A DNA stretch of 42,183 bases from Rhodobiaceae bacterium (GCA_020441905.1 JAGRLG010000041.1:1-42183), one strand, 5' to 3'. Positions 17,396 to 26,718 are shown, numbered from the stretch's first letter. The notes: generated by a model not told the origin, from the letters alone. Translations and numbers: made by a program.

Positions 17396-19708
17396 ATGAC
17401 CATACGCATGCTGGGGCAGTCCTGCCCGCGCGACGAAGACGCAGCGCTGGTGCAGGGGCAGGGCAGGTATACCGGCGATATTCATGTCGACGGCGCGGCC
17501 CATCTGGTGGTGGTGCGCTCGCCTTATGCGGCGGCAAGGATCACCGGCTATGACACCGCCGATGCCCGCGCCATGTCCGGCGTGCTGGCGGTGCTCACCG
17601 CGGAGGATATGGAGGCCGACGGCCTCGGCGACCTGAAGCCGGTGATCCGGCACAAGCGGCCCGGCGGGCGCGACATGGCCGAAACGCGCATGGCGCTGCT
17701 GGCGGTCGGGGATGTGCGTTTTGCCGGCGATCCGGTGGCTGTCGTCGTCGCCGAAACGCTGGCGCAGGCGGAAGATGCCGCCGAGGCCGTCTTCGTCGAC
17801 TACGAGCCGGGAGAGGCGGTGACCGACGTCGTCGAGGCGGTGGCCGAGGGCGCCCCGGCGCTGTGGCCCGACGCGCCGGACAATATCGCCTTTGTCTTCG
17901 AGCAGGGCGACAGGGCTGCCACCGATGCCGCCTTCGCCCGCGCCCATCATGTCGCGAAGCTCGATTTCCGCGTCACTCGCGTCACCGCGGTGGCCATGGA
18001 GCCGCGTGGCGCCATCGCCGTTCCGGACCTTGAGAACGGGCGCACCACGCTGTGGCTCGGCACCCAGCAGCCGCAGCGCACCCGCGCCGCGTTGGCGGAA
18101 GACGTGCTCGGGATCCCGGCGGATCATTTGCGGGTGATTTCCCCCGATGTCGGCGGCTCCTTCGGCATGAAGAACAATGCCAGCCGCGAGGCCGGGCTGA
18201 CGGTGTGGGCCGCGCGGCGGCTCAAGCGCCCGGTGCGCTGGATGGCGAGCCGGGGCGAATCCTTCCTGTCCGACTACCAGGGCCGCGACAATGTCTCGAC
18301 CGTGGAACTGGCGCTGGACAGGGAAGGGCTGTTCACCGCCCTGCGCATCAGGACACTGGGCGGCATCGGCGCCTATGTCGGCCCCAGTTCCGCCATACCC
18401 TTCACCGTGCATCTCGGCGGCCTGGCCGGGGTCTACCGCACGCCGCATATCCATGCCGAGGTCACCGGCGTTCTCATCAATGCCCAGCCCATCGCGCCCT
18501 ATCGCGGCGCCGGGCGCCCGGAAGCGACTTACGCGCTGGAGCGCATCATCGATATCGCGGCGCTGGAAATGGGGATCGACCGGGTAAAGTTGCGCCAGCG
18601 CAACCTGATCACCCCCGACCAGATGCCGTTCCAGACCGGCCTCGTCTTCAATTACGACTCGGGCGATTTTCCGCGCAATATGGACATGGCGCTTGAGGCT
18701 GCCGACTGGAAGGGGCTGGAGGCGCGGCGGAACGAGGCACGATCGCGCGGCAGGCTGCTCGGCGCCGGCATCATCAATGCCATCGAGATTGCCGGCGGGC
18801 CCTATCAGAAGCCGATGCCGGAATTCGGCGCCTTCAGTTTCGATGACAAGGGCGACGCCACGCTGTCGATGGGGTTTTCCGATTCCGGCATGGGCCATAT
18901 CACGACGTTCCGCCAGATCGCCGGCGACATGCTGGGACTGGATGCCGACCGGCTTGCCTTTGTGACCGCCGATACCGATGCGGTGCCGCAGGGTTTCGGC
19001 ACCTTCGGCTCGCGCACCGTGGGCCATGGCGGCGCGGTGGTCGCCAATCTGGCGGCACAGATCATCGAGAAGGGCAGCGATCTTGCCGCCGGGCACCTGG
19101 AAGTGGCGGGCGACGATGTCGAGTTTTCCGGCGGCGCCTTTCGCGTCAAGGGCACCGACCGCGCCATTACCCTGCACGAGCTGGCGGCGAAGGAACCGGG
19201 AAAGCTCGATGTTTCAGGCATGGTGGCGCCGGATGCCGCCACTTTTCCCAATGGCTGCCATGTCTGCGAGGCCGAGGTCGATCCGGAAACCGGCGAGGTG
19301 GAGATCACGCGCTATACCGTGGTCGACGATGTCGGCACCGTGGTCAATCCGATGCTGGTCAAGGGTCAGATCCATGGCGGCATCGCGCAAGGGCTGGGCC
19401 AGGCGCTGGGCGAGGCCATCATCTACGAGCCGGGAAGCGGACAGATGCTGACCGGATCCTTCATGGATTACCGCATGCCGCGGGCCGGCGACCTGCCGTC
19501 GATCAATGTGCTGACCAATCCCCAGCCGTCGAAATGCAATCCGCTCGGCGCCAAGGGCGCTGGCGAAGCGGGAACCGTCGGCGCCCTCCCGGTGGTGATG
19601 AATGCGATCATAGACGCGGTATCGGAACTTGGCGTGCGCCATATCGACATGCCGGCAACACCGGACCGGGTGTGGCGGGCGATCCGCGAGGCGCGCGGCG
19701 CCCGCTAG
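17396..19708 (+). CDS. Xanthine/CO dehydrogenase-family molybdopterin-binding large subunit
   Basis: Large catalytic subunit of a molybdenum hydroxylase (CoxL/XdhB/aldehyde oxidase family), 770 residues from the ATG at 17396, which follows an AGGAAGGG site. PYRGAGR (368-374) is the active-site loop of 'form II' CoxL-like proteins, not the AYRCSFR of true CO dehydrogenase, so CO oxidation is unlikely. The catalytic Glu is Glu724 in GAKGAGEAG. Such enzymes normally need a [2Fe-2S] small subunit and an FAD medium subunit; neither gene is beside it. The substrate is unknown, and an aldehyde or N-heterocycle would be typical. The next gene is convergent, with its stop overlapping by four bases. 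Confidence 0.9.
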   Translation: MTIRMLGQSCPRDEDAALVQGQGRYTGDIHVDGAAHLVVVRSPYAAARITGYDTADARAMSGVLAVLTAEDMEADGLGDLKPVIRHKRPGGRDMAETRMALLAVGDVRFAGDPVAVVVAETLAQAEDAAEAVFVDYEPGEAVTDVVEAVAEGAPALWPDAPDNIAFVFEQGDRAATDAAFARAHHVAKLDFRVTRVTAVAMEPRGAIAVPDLENGRTTLWLGTQQPQRTRAALAEDVLGIPADHLRVISPDVGGSFGMKNNASREAGLTVWAARRLKRPVRWMASRGESFLSDYQGRDNVSTVELALDREGLFTALRIRTLGGIGAYVGPSSAIPFTVHLGGLAGVYRTPHIHAEVTGVLINAQPIAPYRGAGRPEATYALERIIDIAALEMGIDRVKLRQRNLITPDQMPFQTGLVFNYDSGDFPRNMDMALEAADWKGLEARRNEARSRGRLLGAGIINAIEIAGGPYQKPMPEFGAFSFDDKGDATLSMGFSDSGMGHITTFRQIAGDMLGLDADRLAFVTADTDAVPQGFGTFGSRTVGHGGAVVANLAAQIIEKGSDLAAGHLEVAGDDVEFSGGAFRVKGTDRAITLHELAAKEPGKLDVSGMVAPDAATFPNGCHVCEAEVDPETGEVEITRYTVVDDVGTVVNPMLVKGQIHGGIAQGLGQALGEAIIYEPGSGQMLTGSFMDYRMPRAGDLPSINVLTNPQPSKCNPLGAKGAGEAGTVGALPVVMNAIIDAVSELGVRHIDMPATPDRVWRAIREARGAR

Positions 19709-20772
19709 CCGCCCTTGGCGTCCCTGTCTGGAAACAGGCGGGTGACGATGCGGCGGTATTGAAACGGCACCACCGTGAGCGCGAAGGTGATGCGCAGCAG
19801 GTGGTGGATGGTGACAAAGGCCACCGGCAGGTGGAGCGAGAGCGCGATCAGGCTCATTTCCGCCAGGCCGCCGGGCGCAAAGGCAAGGATCAGCGCCGGA
19901 AAGCCGGTGCCTGACAGGCCGGCGACGGCCAGCGCGAAGGCGGCGGCAATCACCAGCATGATACTGACGCCTAGGGTGGAGAGCCAGATGGCGCGCAAGA
20001 TGGCGGTCTTGGCCATGCCGACAAAGCGCACGCCCAAGGTGATGCCGACGACGAGCTGGGTGATATTGACCAGCAGATTGGGCGGCTGGGCATCGGTCAG
20101 CCCGGATATGTGAAGGGCGGCGGCGAGAAAAGCCGGGCCGGAGAGGATACCGGCGGGCAGCTTCAGCCTGCGGCCGAGAAAGCCGCCGATGACCGCCGCC
20201 GCCGTCAGCATGGCGATGTCGGGCCAGTCGAGCCGCGCTCCGGCGCGTGCGAAGCTTGCCCCCGATGCGCTGCCCACCGCTTCGCCCAGAACCAGCGTAA
20301 AGGCGACCGGAATCAGGAATACGGCAACCAGCAGGCGGGAGAATTGCTGGGCGGCGATGATGGAAGGGTTGCCGCCGGCCTCGCCGCCGAGGATCACCGA
20401 TTCAATGAAGCCGCCGGGGGCGGCGGCGTAAAAGGCGGTGGCGGTGTCGTAGGGGCCGAGCCGGCGATAGAGCAGGAAGACCGCCCAGTGGGCGACAATC
20501 AGAAAGGCGAACAGGGCGAGCACGCTTGGCCACCAGCCGGGGATCTGGCCGAGCAGCTCGGCGGAAAACGACCCCCCGATCATGACCCCCAGCACGGGCA
20601 TGAACAGAAGGCGGGATCTTTCGGGCCATTGCGGCGGGGCGCCGAAAAAGCGCCAGCCGGCGACGGCGGCGCAGCAGACCGCCAGCTGGGCGCCGAGCAG
20701 CCAGGGCAGCGGCATCGGGGTGAGACTGGCCAGGCCGCCGCCCGCCGAGGCGAGGGTGAGGGTCGCGGTCAT
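19705..20772 (-). CDS. AbrB-family membrane protein
   Basis: Membrane protein of the family named after the 'ammonia monooxygenase' AbrB (Pfam AbrB, PF05145; unrelated to the Bacillus AbrB regulator). From the ATG at 20772 it is 355 residues, close to the family norm, with about ten helices in two similar halves. Each half carries a conserved glycine-rich stretch (AFYAAAPGGFIES and ILAFAPGGLAEMSLIA). Its role is not established; transport or regulation has been suggested for relatives. Two ATGs further upstream (20832 and 20865) would add unconserved residues, and no start has a strong binding site. Its 3' end overlaps the convergent molybdenum hydroxylase gene. Confidence 0.85.
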   Translation of the reverse strand: MTATLTLASAGGGLASLTPMPLPWLLGAQLAVCCAAVAGWRFFGAPPQWPERSRLLFMPVLGVMIGGSFSAELLGQIPGWWPSVLALFAFLIVAHWAVFLLYRRLGPYDTATAFYAAAPGGFIESVILGGEAGGNPSIIAAQQFSRLLVAVFLIPVAFTLVLGEAVGSASGASFARAGARLDWPDIAMLTAAAVIGGFLGRRLKLPAGILSGPAFLAAALHISGLTDAQPPNLLVNITQLVVGITLGVRFVGMAKTAILRAIWLSTLGVSIMLVIAAAFALAVAGLSGTGFPALILAFAPGGLAEMSLIALSLHLPVAFVTIHHLLRITFALTVVPFQYRRIVTRLFPDRDAKGG

Positions 20773-20931
20773 GGCTTTCAGATTGCGACCGGCGCCGGGA
20801 TGTGATTGCGGCAATGAAATGGCAGCCCCCATTGTCGGGCGGGCCGTCGGGCCAGCCCCGCCCATGCGGCCGAAATGCGGTCAGGCGGCCGATATGCGGT
20901 CAGGCGGAACGAAAGGGAAAATTCGCTCGCG

Positions 20932-20960
20932 CTGTCAATATGTCAACTCCGTGCTAGAGT
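20932..20960 (+). promoter_or_regulatory. Possible extended -10 promoter for the PDZ-Sel1 gene
   Basis: CTGTCA (20932-20937), a 17-bp spacer, then TGC-TAGAGT with -10 at 20955-20960. The TG one base before the -10 is the extended-10 signature. It lies about 44 bp before the ATG in a locally AT-rich stretch. Weak prediction. Confidence 0.35.
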
Positions 20961-21003
20961 GTTGCAAGGCAAAAATAGTTGACGACAAAAAAAGGTGCCG
21001 CTG

Positions 21004-22485
21004 ATGGGGAAGATGTCGAAGGACCCGCGCGGGAACTGCGGGAGTATATGGAAAATAGGGACCGCGGCGTTGCTGGCGGCGGCGATGACCGGGGCACCGG
21101 CGGCGGCGATGGCGCCCGAGAAATCCTCGGGGGTGGTCATTCTCGCCCAAGCAAACGATTTCGAAGAACAGCTCTGGCAGCAGGTCAAGGACAGCGGCAA
21201 CGCCGTTCTGCTGGAAACCTATATCCGCTCATTCCCCACCGGCGCCCATGTTCCTGAAGCCTATGCCGCGATCCAGGCGTTGCGCGCGGGCAAGGCCGGA
21301 GCGGCGCAACCAGAGCCAAGCGGCGGGGCAACTGCGGAAAAAACAACGCCAGCGCCTCCGGCCGAGGCGAAGGCCGAGCAATTCCGGCCCGGCGAGGGCG
21401 GCTGGATCGGCGTCGAGCTGCGCGAGGCCACTCTCAAGCCGGACCAGCTGGCGGTTGCCGGCCAGGAGCGCGGCATTTCCATCGTCAGTGTCCTGAGCTA
21501 TGGCCGCGGCGCCGCGGCGGGACTCAAGGCTGGCGATATCATCCTTGCGCTCGACGGCAAAAAGGTGGGGCCGGTCGGCGACCTGGTGAAGGCGATTTCC
21601 GGGAGCAAGCCGGGGACCACGGTGGCGCTGACGCTGCTGCGCGATTTGCAAGGCATCGAAGTAGAAGTGACCCTGGGCGGGCGCATCAGCGACACGATAC
21701 GCGCGGCCGAGGCCGGCGACGATTTTGCCCAGCTTCAACTGGGCTTCATGTATGGCACCGGCCAAGGTCTTGAAAAAGACGAGGAGCAGACGCTGCGCTG
21801 GTATCTGGCGTCGGCGAACCAGGGCAACCGCATCGCCCAATACAATATGGGAAATCTCTATCGTGAGGGGCGCGGCGTGCCCAAGGACCCGGTCAAGGCG
21901 GCGGACTGGAACAGGCGCTCGGCGGAACAAGGCTATTCCCTGGCACAGACGCGGATGGGCTATTCGCTGGTCAATGGCCACGGCGTGGCAAAGAACGAGA
22001 TCCAGGCCGTGCAGTGGTACGAAAAGGCGGCGGAGCAAAAAGAGCCCTATGCGCTCAACAACCTGGGCATGATGTATATCGACGGGCGCGGCGGGCTGGC
22101 AAAAAACAAGGCGCGCGGCGTGGAACTGCTTCGCGAGGCGGCGGAGCTGGGTAACGAACTGGCAAAGACTAATCTCAAGCGAATGAAGCTGGATCCCTAT
22201 GATCCGGCGGAGATCCAGGGCGCGCTGGCGGATCTCGGCTTCGATCCGGGGCCGGTGGACGGCAAGATGGGGTCAAAGACACGCCGGGCACTGCGCGCCT
22301 TTCAGGAGCGCGTGGGCCTTAATCCCAATGGCGATGTGACCGTGGAACTGCTGGACCTGCTGCGCAAGTCGCGCAAGGAGGGGCGGATTGTCGGTGCGGT
22401 GGATGCCGGCGCGGGCGCTGTCGTGGCGCCGGCGGTCCGGCCCGCCGGCGGCGGTGCACTGGGAGATCTCGATACGCTGGACTAG
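21004..22485 (+). CDS. Exported PDZ, Sel1-repeat and peptidoglycan-binding protein
   Basis: The ATG at 21004 follows AAGG by eight bases; a GTG at 20995 or an ATG at 21013 are alternatives. The 493-residue product has an N-terminal hydrophobic export signal (about 15-40). A short helical block with LWQQVKDSGNAVLLETYI comes next, then a Pro/Ala linker. A PDZ domain (about 120-215, with YGRGAAAGLKAGDIILALDG) follows, then about five Sel1/TPR-like repeats (220-385), and a peptidoglycan_binding_1 domain (about 400-455, with PGPVDGKMGSKTRRALRAFQ). The combination points to a periplasmic scaffold near the cell wall. No catalytic domain is seen. The next gene starts 45 bp later, so the two are probably co-transcribed. 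Confidence 0.88.
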   Translation: MGKMSKDPRGNCGSIWKIGTAALLAAAMTGAPAAAMAPEKSSGVVILAQANDFEEQLWQQVKDSGNAVLLETYIRSFPTGAHVPEAYAAIQALRAGKAGAAQPEPSGGATAEKTTPAPPAEAKAEQFRPGEGGWIGVELREATLKPDQLAVAGQERGISIVSVLSYGRGAAAGLKAGDIILALDGKKVGPVGDLVKAISGSKPGTTVALTLLRDLQGIEVEVTLGGRISDTIRAAEAGDDFAQLQLGFMYGTGQGLEKDEEQTLRWYLASANQGNRIAQYNMGNLYREGRGVPKDPVKAADWNRRSAEQGYSLAQTRMGYSLVNGHGVAKNEIQAVQWYEKAAEQKEPYALNNLGMMYIDGRGGLAKNKARGVELLREAAELGNELAKTNLKRMKLDPYDPAEIQGALADLGFDPGPVDGKMGSKTRRALRAFQERVGLNPNGDVTVELLDLLRKSRKEGRIVGAVDAGAGAVVAPAVRPAGGGALGDLDTLD

Positions 22486-22530
22486 CAAGAAACAGTGGTG
22501 GTGAGGCACCAAGCAGAAAGGAACAAGCAC

Positions 22531-25500
22531 ATGGCAAGGCTGGTACAGGCGACTGTCATCATGCTTTTTTGCATCCTTTCTCTCCTCGCCTGGCACGACG
22601 GGACGCGCGGCGCGCAGGCGGCGGAAGCCTGCCCGGCGGCGCCCGGCGCCTATTCGACATTCGCCGCCGCGGTGCAGGCGCTGAACAAGCAGGCCACCAC
22701 TCCTTCCGGCCCCGCCAAGCCGGGCTGGGTTTCGGGCACGGTGTGGGCGGCGCTGAACGGCAAGCAGCAGCAGGAAGTTCTGCAAGAGCTGATCAAGGAG
22801 CTCAATGGCGAGCGCGTGAAGATCGCCACCTCGCGAGCCGCCAAGGAAGCGCAGGACAAGCTCAATGAGCTCAACCGCAAGATCCTGGTGCGCGACCGCC
22901 TGGAGCGCGATGCCATTATCCAGTCGGAGCGGGATTACGACCGCTCGGCGGGCGGCAAGGCGGTTCCCTATACGCGCAATCCCAAATCCTTGAGCGAGAT
23001 CATCGACGAAGAGACGGCCAAGGCCAAGGCGGCCAAGCCGGGCGTTGCCGCCAAACTCGGCGCCAAATACAAGGACGCGCTGAAGAACGCCGTCCTTAAC
23101 GATCCCAAATCCTTCGCCGAGGCGGCCGGGGCACTGGCCGGCGGCGACTATGCCACGGTGATGGACAAGGCCGCCGACTGGGGCGCCCAGGGCTTTTCCG
23201 TCGTTGTCGCCGATGCCCTCGAGGAGATGGGTTATTCCGACTCCAAGGCGGTGTGGGAGGCGGCGGTCAAGCGTTCGGGAACGGCGGCGAACGTGATGCG
23301 GGCGCTGGCGCGCGGCGACCATGAAACCGCATGGAGCACGCTCAAGGACGAATACAAGAAGGAGGTCGCGGCGAAGGGCCGGGAGGTCGCAAAGGGCGTC
23401 ATCAACTGGGCGGTGAGCAGCACCGGCGAGGTGCCGAGCGCCTTCGGCATGACGCCGGGCGACGCCTATCTCAAGCTTGTCGATGCCGAGATCGAGCTGA
23501 TCAAGTGGTCGGACAAATATATCCGCGAGCAATCGAGCCTGTCGGATGGCGAGTGTATCCGCCGCTACAACGCGGCCTATGAGCAGTTCAACGGCAATAC
23601 CGAAGCCGCCTATGACAGGTTCCATGAATGCCTGACGACGTCGCGGCTGTCCTCGATGTTCGAATTCGGCAACCAGGCGCGCAGCATCGGCCTGCCGGAA
23701 GGCCAGGCGCAGCGCGAATTCCTCGAAGCCCAGCGCAAGGGGCTGAGGAATTCCTCCAATCCGATCGAATGGATCAAGGCCCGGGTGGAGGCGCGCCAGA
23801 AGGAGTTGCAAAGCAAGATGGTTCCCGAGCTTTCGGGGCTCGAGCAGGTGATGGCCAATGTTGCCACCATCGCCGGCAATGCGGCGGAAAACCGCTTCAC
23901 CGAACTGGCGGCGGCGAAGCTCAACGAGCGCCAGTGGGACAAGCTTGAGGAAGAAATACGGGCTATCGAGCAGGCACTGGACAAGGTCATGGCCTCGATC
24001 CAGAGCGATCTCGACCGTATCCGCAAGAACTCCGACGGCACGCAGGAGGCTTGCCGGGCCTATGACAGCGAGCGCGCCAAGGCCCGCGCCGCGCTTGCCG
24101 AAGGTTTGAACCTTTCTGTAACCTCGACGCGCCTGTTTGACCGGCTCAATGCTGTCGACGTTTCCGCCTGTGTCGCCGGCAAGGCGCCCCCGGTGGCTGA
24201 CAATGCATCCAAGATCAAGGCGGCGGCGGCGCGGATCGCGGCGGCCAAGGGGCCTTTGACGAGCGATCTCGATGCGGTCTGCGCGGCGGCGGAGGAAATC
24301 CGCAATGCAAAGGACAAGGAAAGCGCGCGCGCTCGCCTCGACGAGGCGCTGAAATCGGCGCGTGCGGTGGAAGCGGCAGCGAAAGAAATGTCGTCCGCCG
24401 CCGACGAACTCAAGACGCTGACCGGCGGCAAGGACCAGCCGGTTTCCGGCGGCGGCGACAAACGCCGGAAGGTGATCGACGAACTGGCGGCATTGGCGGG
24501 CGAGATCGATACCCTGAACGGGCGTTTCACCACTTTGCGCGACAGCCGCTTCAACCCCGCCTATGAGGCGATGAATAATGCAAGGATCCGCATTGCGCGG
24601 CTGGTGCCGATAACCTCGGACATGAACAAGAAGGCGCGCGAATGTCTGCGGGTGCTGGCCGAGGCGCCGGTCGCCCGGTCGGCGCGCGACACCCTGGCGG
24701 AACTTGAAGACCGCTATGGCGGCGATGAAGTGTGCAAGGATGATACCGACCAATCCTGGAATGTGCGCGATGTCGATCCTTCCGGGGGAACGGGCGTGCT
24801 GTCCTCGACCCCGTGGCGGCTGCGCAAGCTTGAACTGAGCCACGACCCGGCGCAGTTGCGGGCCAAGCTGGCCGAATTGCAGGGCCAGTGCCCGGCCGGC
24901 GAGGCGGCGGCGAATAGCGGCGCGGGCGCCCAGGCGGGAACGGATCTGGATCCCGACGCGATGAAGCAGGAAGCGGCGGCGGCGCTGGCGCGCATGCAGG
25001 GCTGCGTTGCGGCCGCCATCACCGCCTTCAACGACACCTGGCTCAAGACTCCGGTCGCGGTAAATGCGAGCTGCGAGCCGGGCAAGAATGACGAGCAACT
25101 GGCGAAGTTGCGGAGCGCAGCGCAGGGCGGCGGCGCCGACGAAAAGGCCCAGCTGGCGGAGTTCGAGAAAGTGGCGGCGCGGGTTCGGGCCGCCCACGGC
25201 GCCTATGAACAGGCCAAGGCGACGTTCCAGGCCGGCGACACCGCTGGAACGAGGGCCAATCTGAACAAGGCCAAGGCGGAGATCGACGCCCTTGGCGGCA
25301 ATCCACCCTGCCCCGACCTATCGGCCAGGGTAGCCGCCGGACTGGACAAGACCGACAAGCTGGAAGACGTGCTGGCGCGGGCGCGCGGCGCGGTGGCGGC
25401 CTGCGATATCGCTGCCTTGCGCAAGGTGCAGGCCGAGATAGGCGGTTCCTCCCACGCCGAATTGAAGGAACTGGCCGGCAAGGCGGGACTGATTATTGCC

Positions 25501-26562
25501 GCCAACGAAAGATATGAGTCGGCAAAAGCCTCGTTCGCCGGCGGAGATCTCGCCAGCGCCGAATCCGACCTGCGTCTGGCCCAGGCGAGGCTGCGCTCGG
25601 CGGGGGCAGGGGTATGCGCCGATCTTGCCGGGCGCATTGCCTCGGGCCTCGACAAGGTGACGAGGCTGCGCGATGCCATCGATGCCGCCAACGCGGCGGT
25701 CGCCGCCTGCGACGTGCAAGCGATGGACAGCTGGAAGGGGAAATTGTCTTCGACCTCCAATCCGGCAGCGGTCCGCGCGGTGCAGAAGATAGATGCGGCA
25801 CGTTCCGACTGCGAAAAGCGCGAGGGCGATCGCGAGGTGGCGGCGGCGGATGCGAGCTGCACCCGCAGCTTCGGTCCGCTTTCGGTTGCCGTTCGCGACA
25901 GCGTCGGCAGCGCCAACCCGCAATGTACCTGTTCGAAAGGCAATATCTGGAACGACGACAAGACCAGCTGCGTCAAGGGGCCGACGGCAGAAGAGATCGC
26001 TTCGGCCAATACCGCCGATTGCAAGCAGCGCTATGGCGATGGCTATTATGCCGGCAAGGCGAACAGCAAGGGCGTCTATTATTGCGTGCCGACGCGCTCG
26101 GCAGCCAACGACGTCTGCCGCAGCAAATATGGCGGCAATTATGTGGCCGGCAAAATTAAGGCAAATGGCGCCTTCGACTGCAGCCTGAGCGGCGCGGCGC
26201 AGCAGCAGGCGGCGCTCGACAATTGCCGCCGCCAATACGGCGCCCGCTTCATCCGCCTGATCAAGCGCAACGGCCAGTATCTGTGCGAGTACCAGACCGG
26301 ACCGCAGCACAACCCCAATAATTCGGCGGCGGCGGCGGCGGCGGTGATCCAGGGCGTGATCGGCGCCATCAATAGCGGCAGGAGCAACGGCGGCGGCGGC
26401 CAGCCCAGCAATTGCCATCATCGGCCGGGAACCAGCCAGCAGCATTGCGGCAGCGCAGAGCAGCGGACGCCGGCGCCGCGCCAGCCGGCACCGAACTGCC
26501 GCTATCACGACAAGCGATCCAGTCTCTATTTCCAGAACATGACGGATCCGCGTTGCCGCTGA
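22531..26562 (+). CDS. Large exported Ala-rich protein with duplicated helical units and Cys-rich tail
   Basis: 1343 residues from the ATG at 22531 (GGAA site upstream), with a Sec signal peptide (LVQATVIMLFCILSLLAW, cleavage likely after AQA). I do not recognise a family. Most of it is predicted helical, Ala/Lys/Glu-rich and partly coiled-coil-like. Two adjacent units of about 103 residues, starting near 892 and 995, are clearly homologous (both contain YE-x-AKA-x-F, C-x-DL, GLDK and AVAACD). The tail carries three Cys modules starting at Cys1164, Cys1196 and Cys1232, each C-x3-YG followed by G-x-Y/F-x-C, and ends in a Gln/Ser/Pro-rich stretch. The many even-spaced Cys suggest disulphides in the periplasm or outside the cell. 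It probably works with the PDZ-Sel1 protein encoded just upstream; function unknown. Confidence 0.82.
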   Translation: MARLVQATVIMLFCILSLLAWHDGTRGAQAAEACPAAPGAYSTFAAAVQALNKQATTPSGPAKPGWVSGTVWAALNGKQQQEVLQELIKELNGERVKIATSRAAKEAQDKLNELNRKILVRDRLERDAIIQSERDYDRSAGGKAVPYTRNPKSLSEIIDEETAKAKAAKPGVAAKLGAKYKDALKNAVLNDPKSFAEAAGALAGGDYATVMDKAADWGAQGFSVVVADALEEMGYSDSKAVWEAAVKRSGTAANVMRALARGDHETAWSTLKDEYKKEVAAKGREVAKGVINWAVSSTGEVPSAFGMTPGDAYLKLVDAEIELIKWSDKYIREQSSLSDGECIRRYNAAYEQFNGNTEAAYDRFHECLTTSRLSSMFEFGNQARSIGLPEGQAQREFLEAQRKGLRNSSNPIEWIKARVEARQKELQSKMVPELSGLEQVMANVATIAGNAAENRFTELAAAKLNERQWDKLEEEIRAIEQALDKVMASIQSDLDRIRKNSDGTQEACRAYDSERAKARAALAEGLNLSVTSTRLFDRLNAVDVSACVAGKAPPVADNASKIKAAAARIAAAKGPLTSDLDAVCAAAEEIRNAKDKESARARLDEALKSARAVEAAAKEMSSAADELKTLTGGKDQPVSGGGDKRRKVIDELAALAGEIDTLNGRFTTLRDSRFNPAYEAMNNARIRIARLVPITSDMNKKARECLRVLAEAPVARSARDTLAELEDRYGGDEVCKDDTDQSWNVRDVDPSGGTGVLSSTPWRLRKLELSHDPAQLRAKLAELQGQCPAGEAAANSGAGAQAGTDLDPDAMKQEAAAALARMQGCVAAAITAFNDTWLKTPVAVNASCEPGKNDEQLAKLRSAAQGGGADEKAQLAEFEKVAARVRAAHGAYEQAKATFQAGDTAGTRANLNKAKAEIDALGGNPPCPDLSARVAAGLDKTDKLEDVLARARGAVAACDIAALRKVQAEIGGSSHAELKELAGKAGLIIAANERYESAKASFAGGDLASAESDLRLAQARLRSAGAGVCADLAGRIASGLDKVTRLRDAIDAANAAVAACDVQAMDSWKGKLSSTSNPAAVRAVQKIDAARSDCEKREGDREVAAADASCTRSFGPLSVAVRDSVGSANPQCTCSKGNIWNDDKTSCVKGPTAEEIASANTADCKQRYGDGYYAGKANSKGVYYCVPTRSAANDVCRSKYGGNYVAGKIKANGAFDCSLSGAAQQQAALDNCRRQYGARFIRLIKRNGQYLCEYQTGPQHNPNNSAAAAAAVIQGVIGAINSGRSNGGGGQPSNCHHRPGTSQQHCGSAEQRTPAPRQPAPNCRYHDKRSSLYFQNMTDPRCR

Positions 26563-26704
26563 AAACGCTGGGGACTGGCGGCCGGGACCTGCATGGCAAG
26601 CAAGGGAGCGCATCTGCCGGATGGTCGCGGGCGGCAAGGATGCGGCGGCGCCAAGGGCTTGCCGGAGAATCGCAGATGGGACGATCCGGCCGGGAAAAAA
26701 CATA

Positions 26705-26718
26705 TTGATATAGATCAA
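26705..26718. promoter_or_regulatory. Perfect FNR-type box (orphan)
   Basis: TTGATATAGATCAA matches the FNR consensus TTGAT-N4-ATCAA in all ten defined positions. It lies 600 bp before the TRAP operon and 142 bp after the large exported-protein gene. No gene starts at the usual distance on either strand. Confidence 0.65.

Noticed and set aside
17396..19708. Aerobic carbon monoxide dehydrogenase large subunit
   Set aside because: The active-site loop is PYRGAGR rather than the AYRCSFR of true CoxL, and the CoxS, CoxM and accessory genes are missing.
19705..20772. Ammonia monooxygenase
   Set aside because: The family is sometimes annotated this way for historical reasons. The protein is a polytopic AbrB-family membrane protein with no AmoA features or metal-binding motifs.
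22273..25197. 974-codon open frame on the minus strand under the large exported protein
   Set aside because: It is antisense to a gene with a signal peptide, repeats and matching codon use. Long antisense frames are expected in GC-rich DNA where stops are rare. The product matches nothing I recognise and is His/Arg/Gln-rich, as antisense products typically are.
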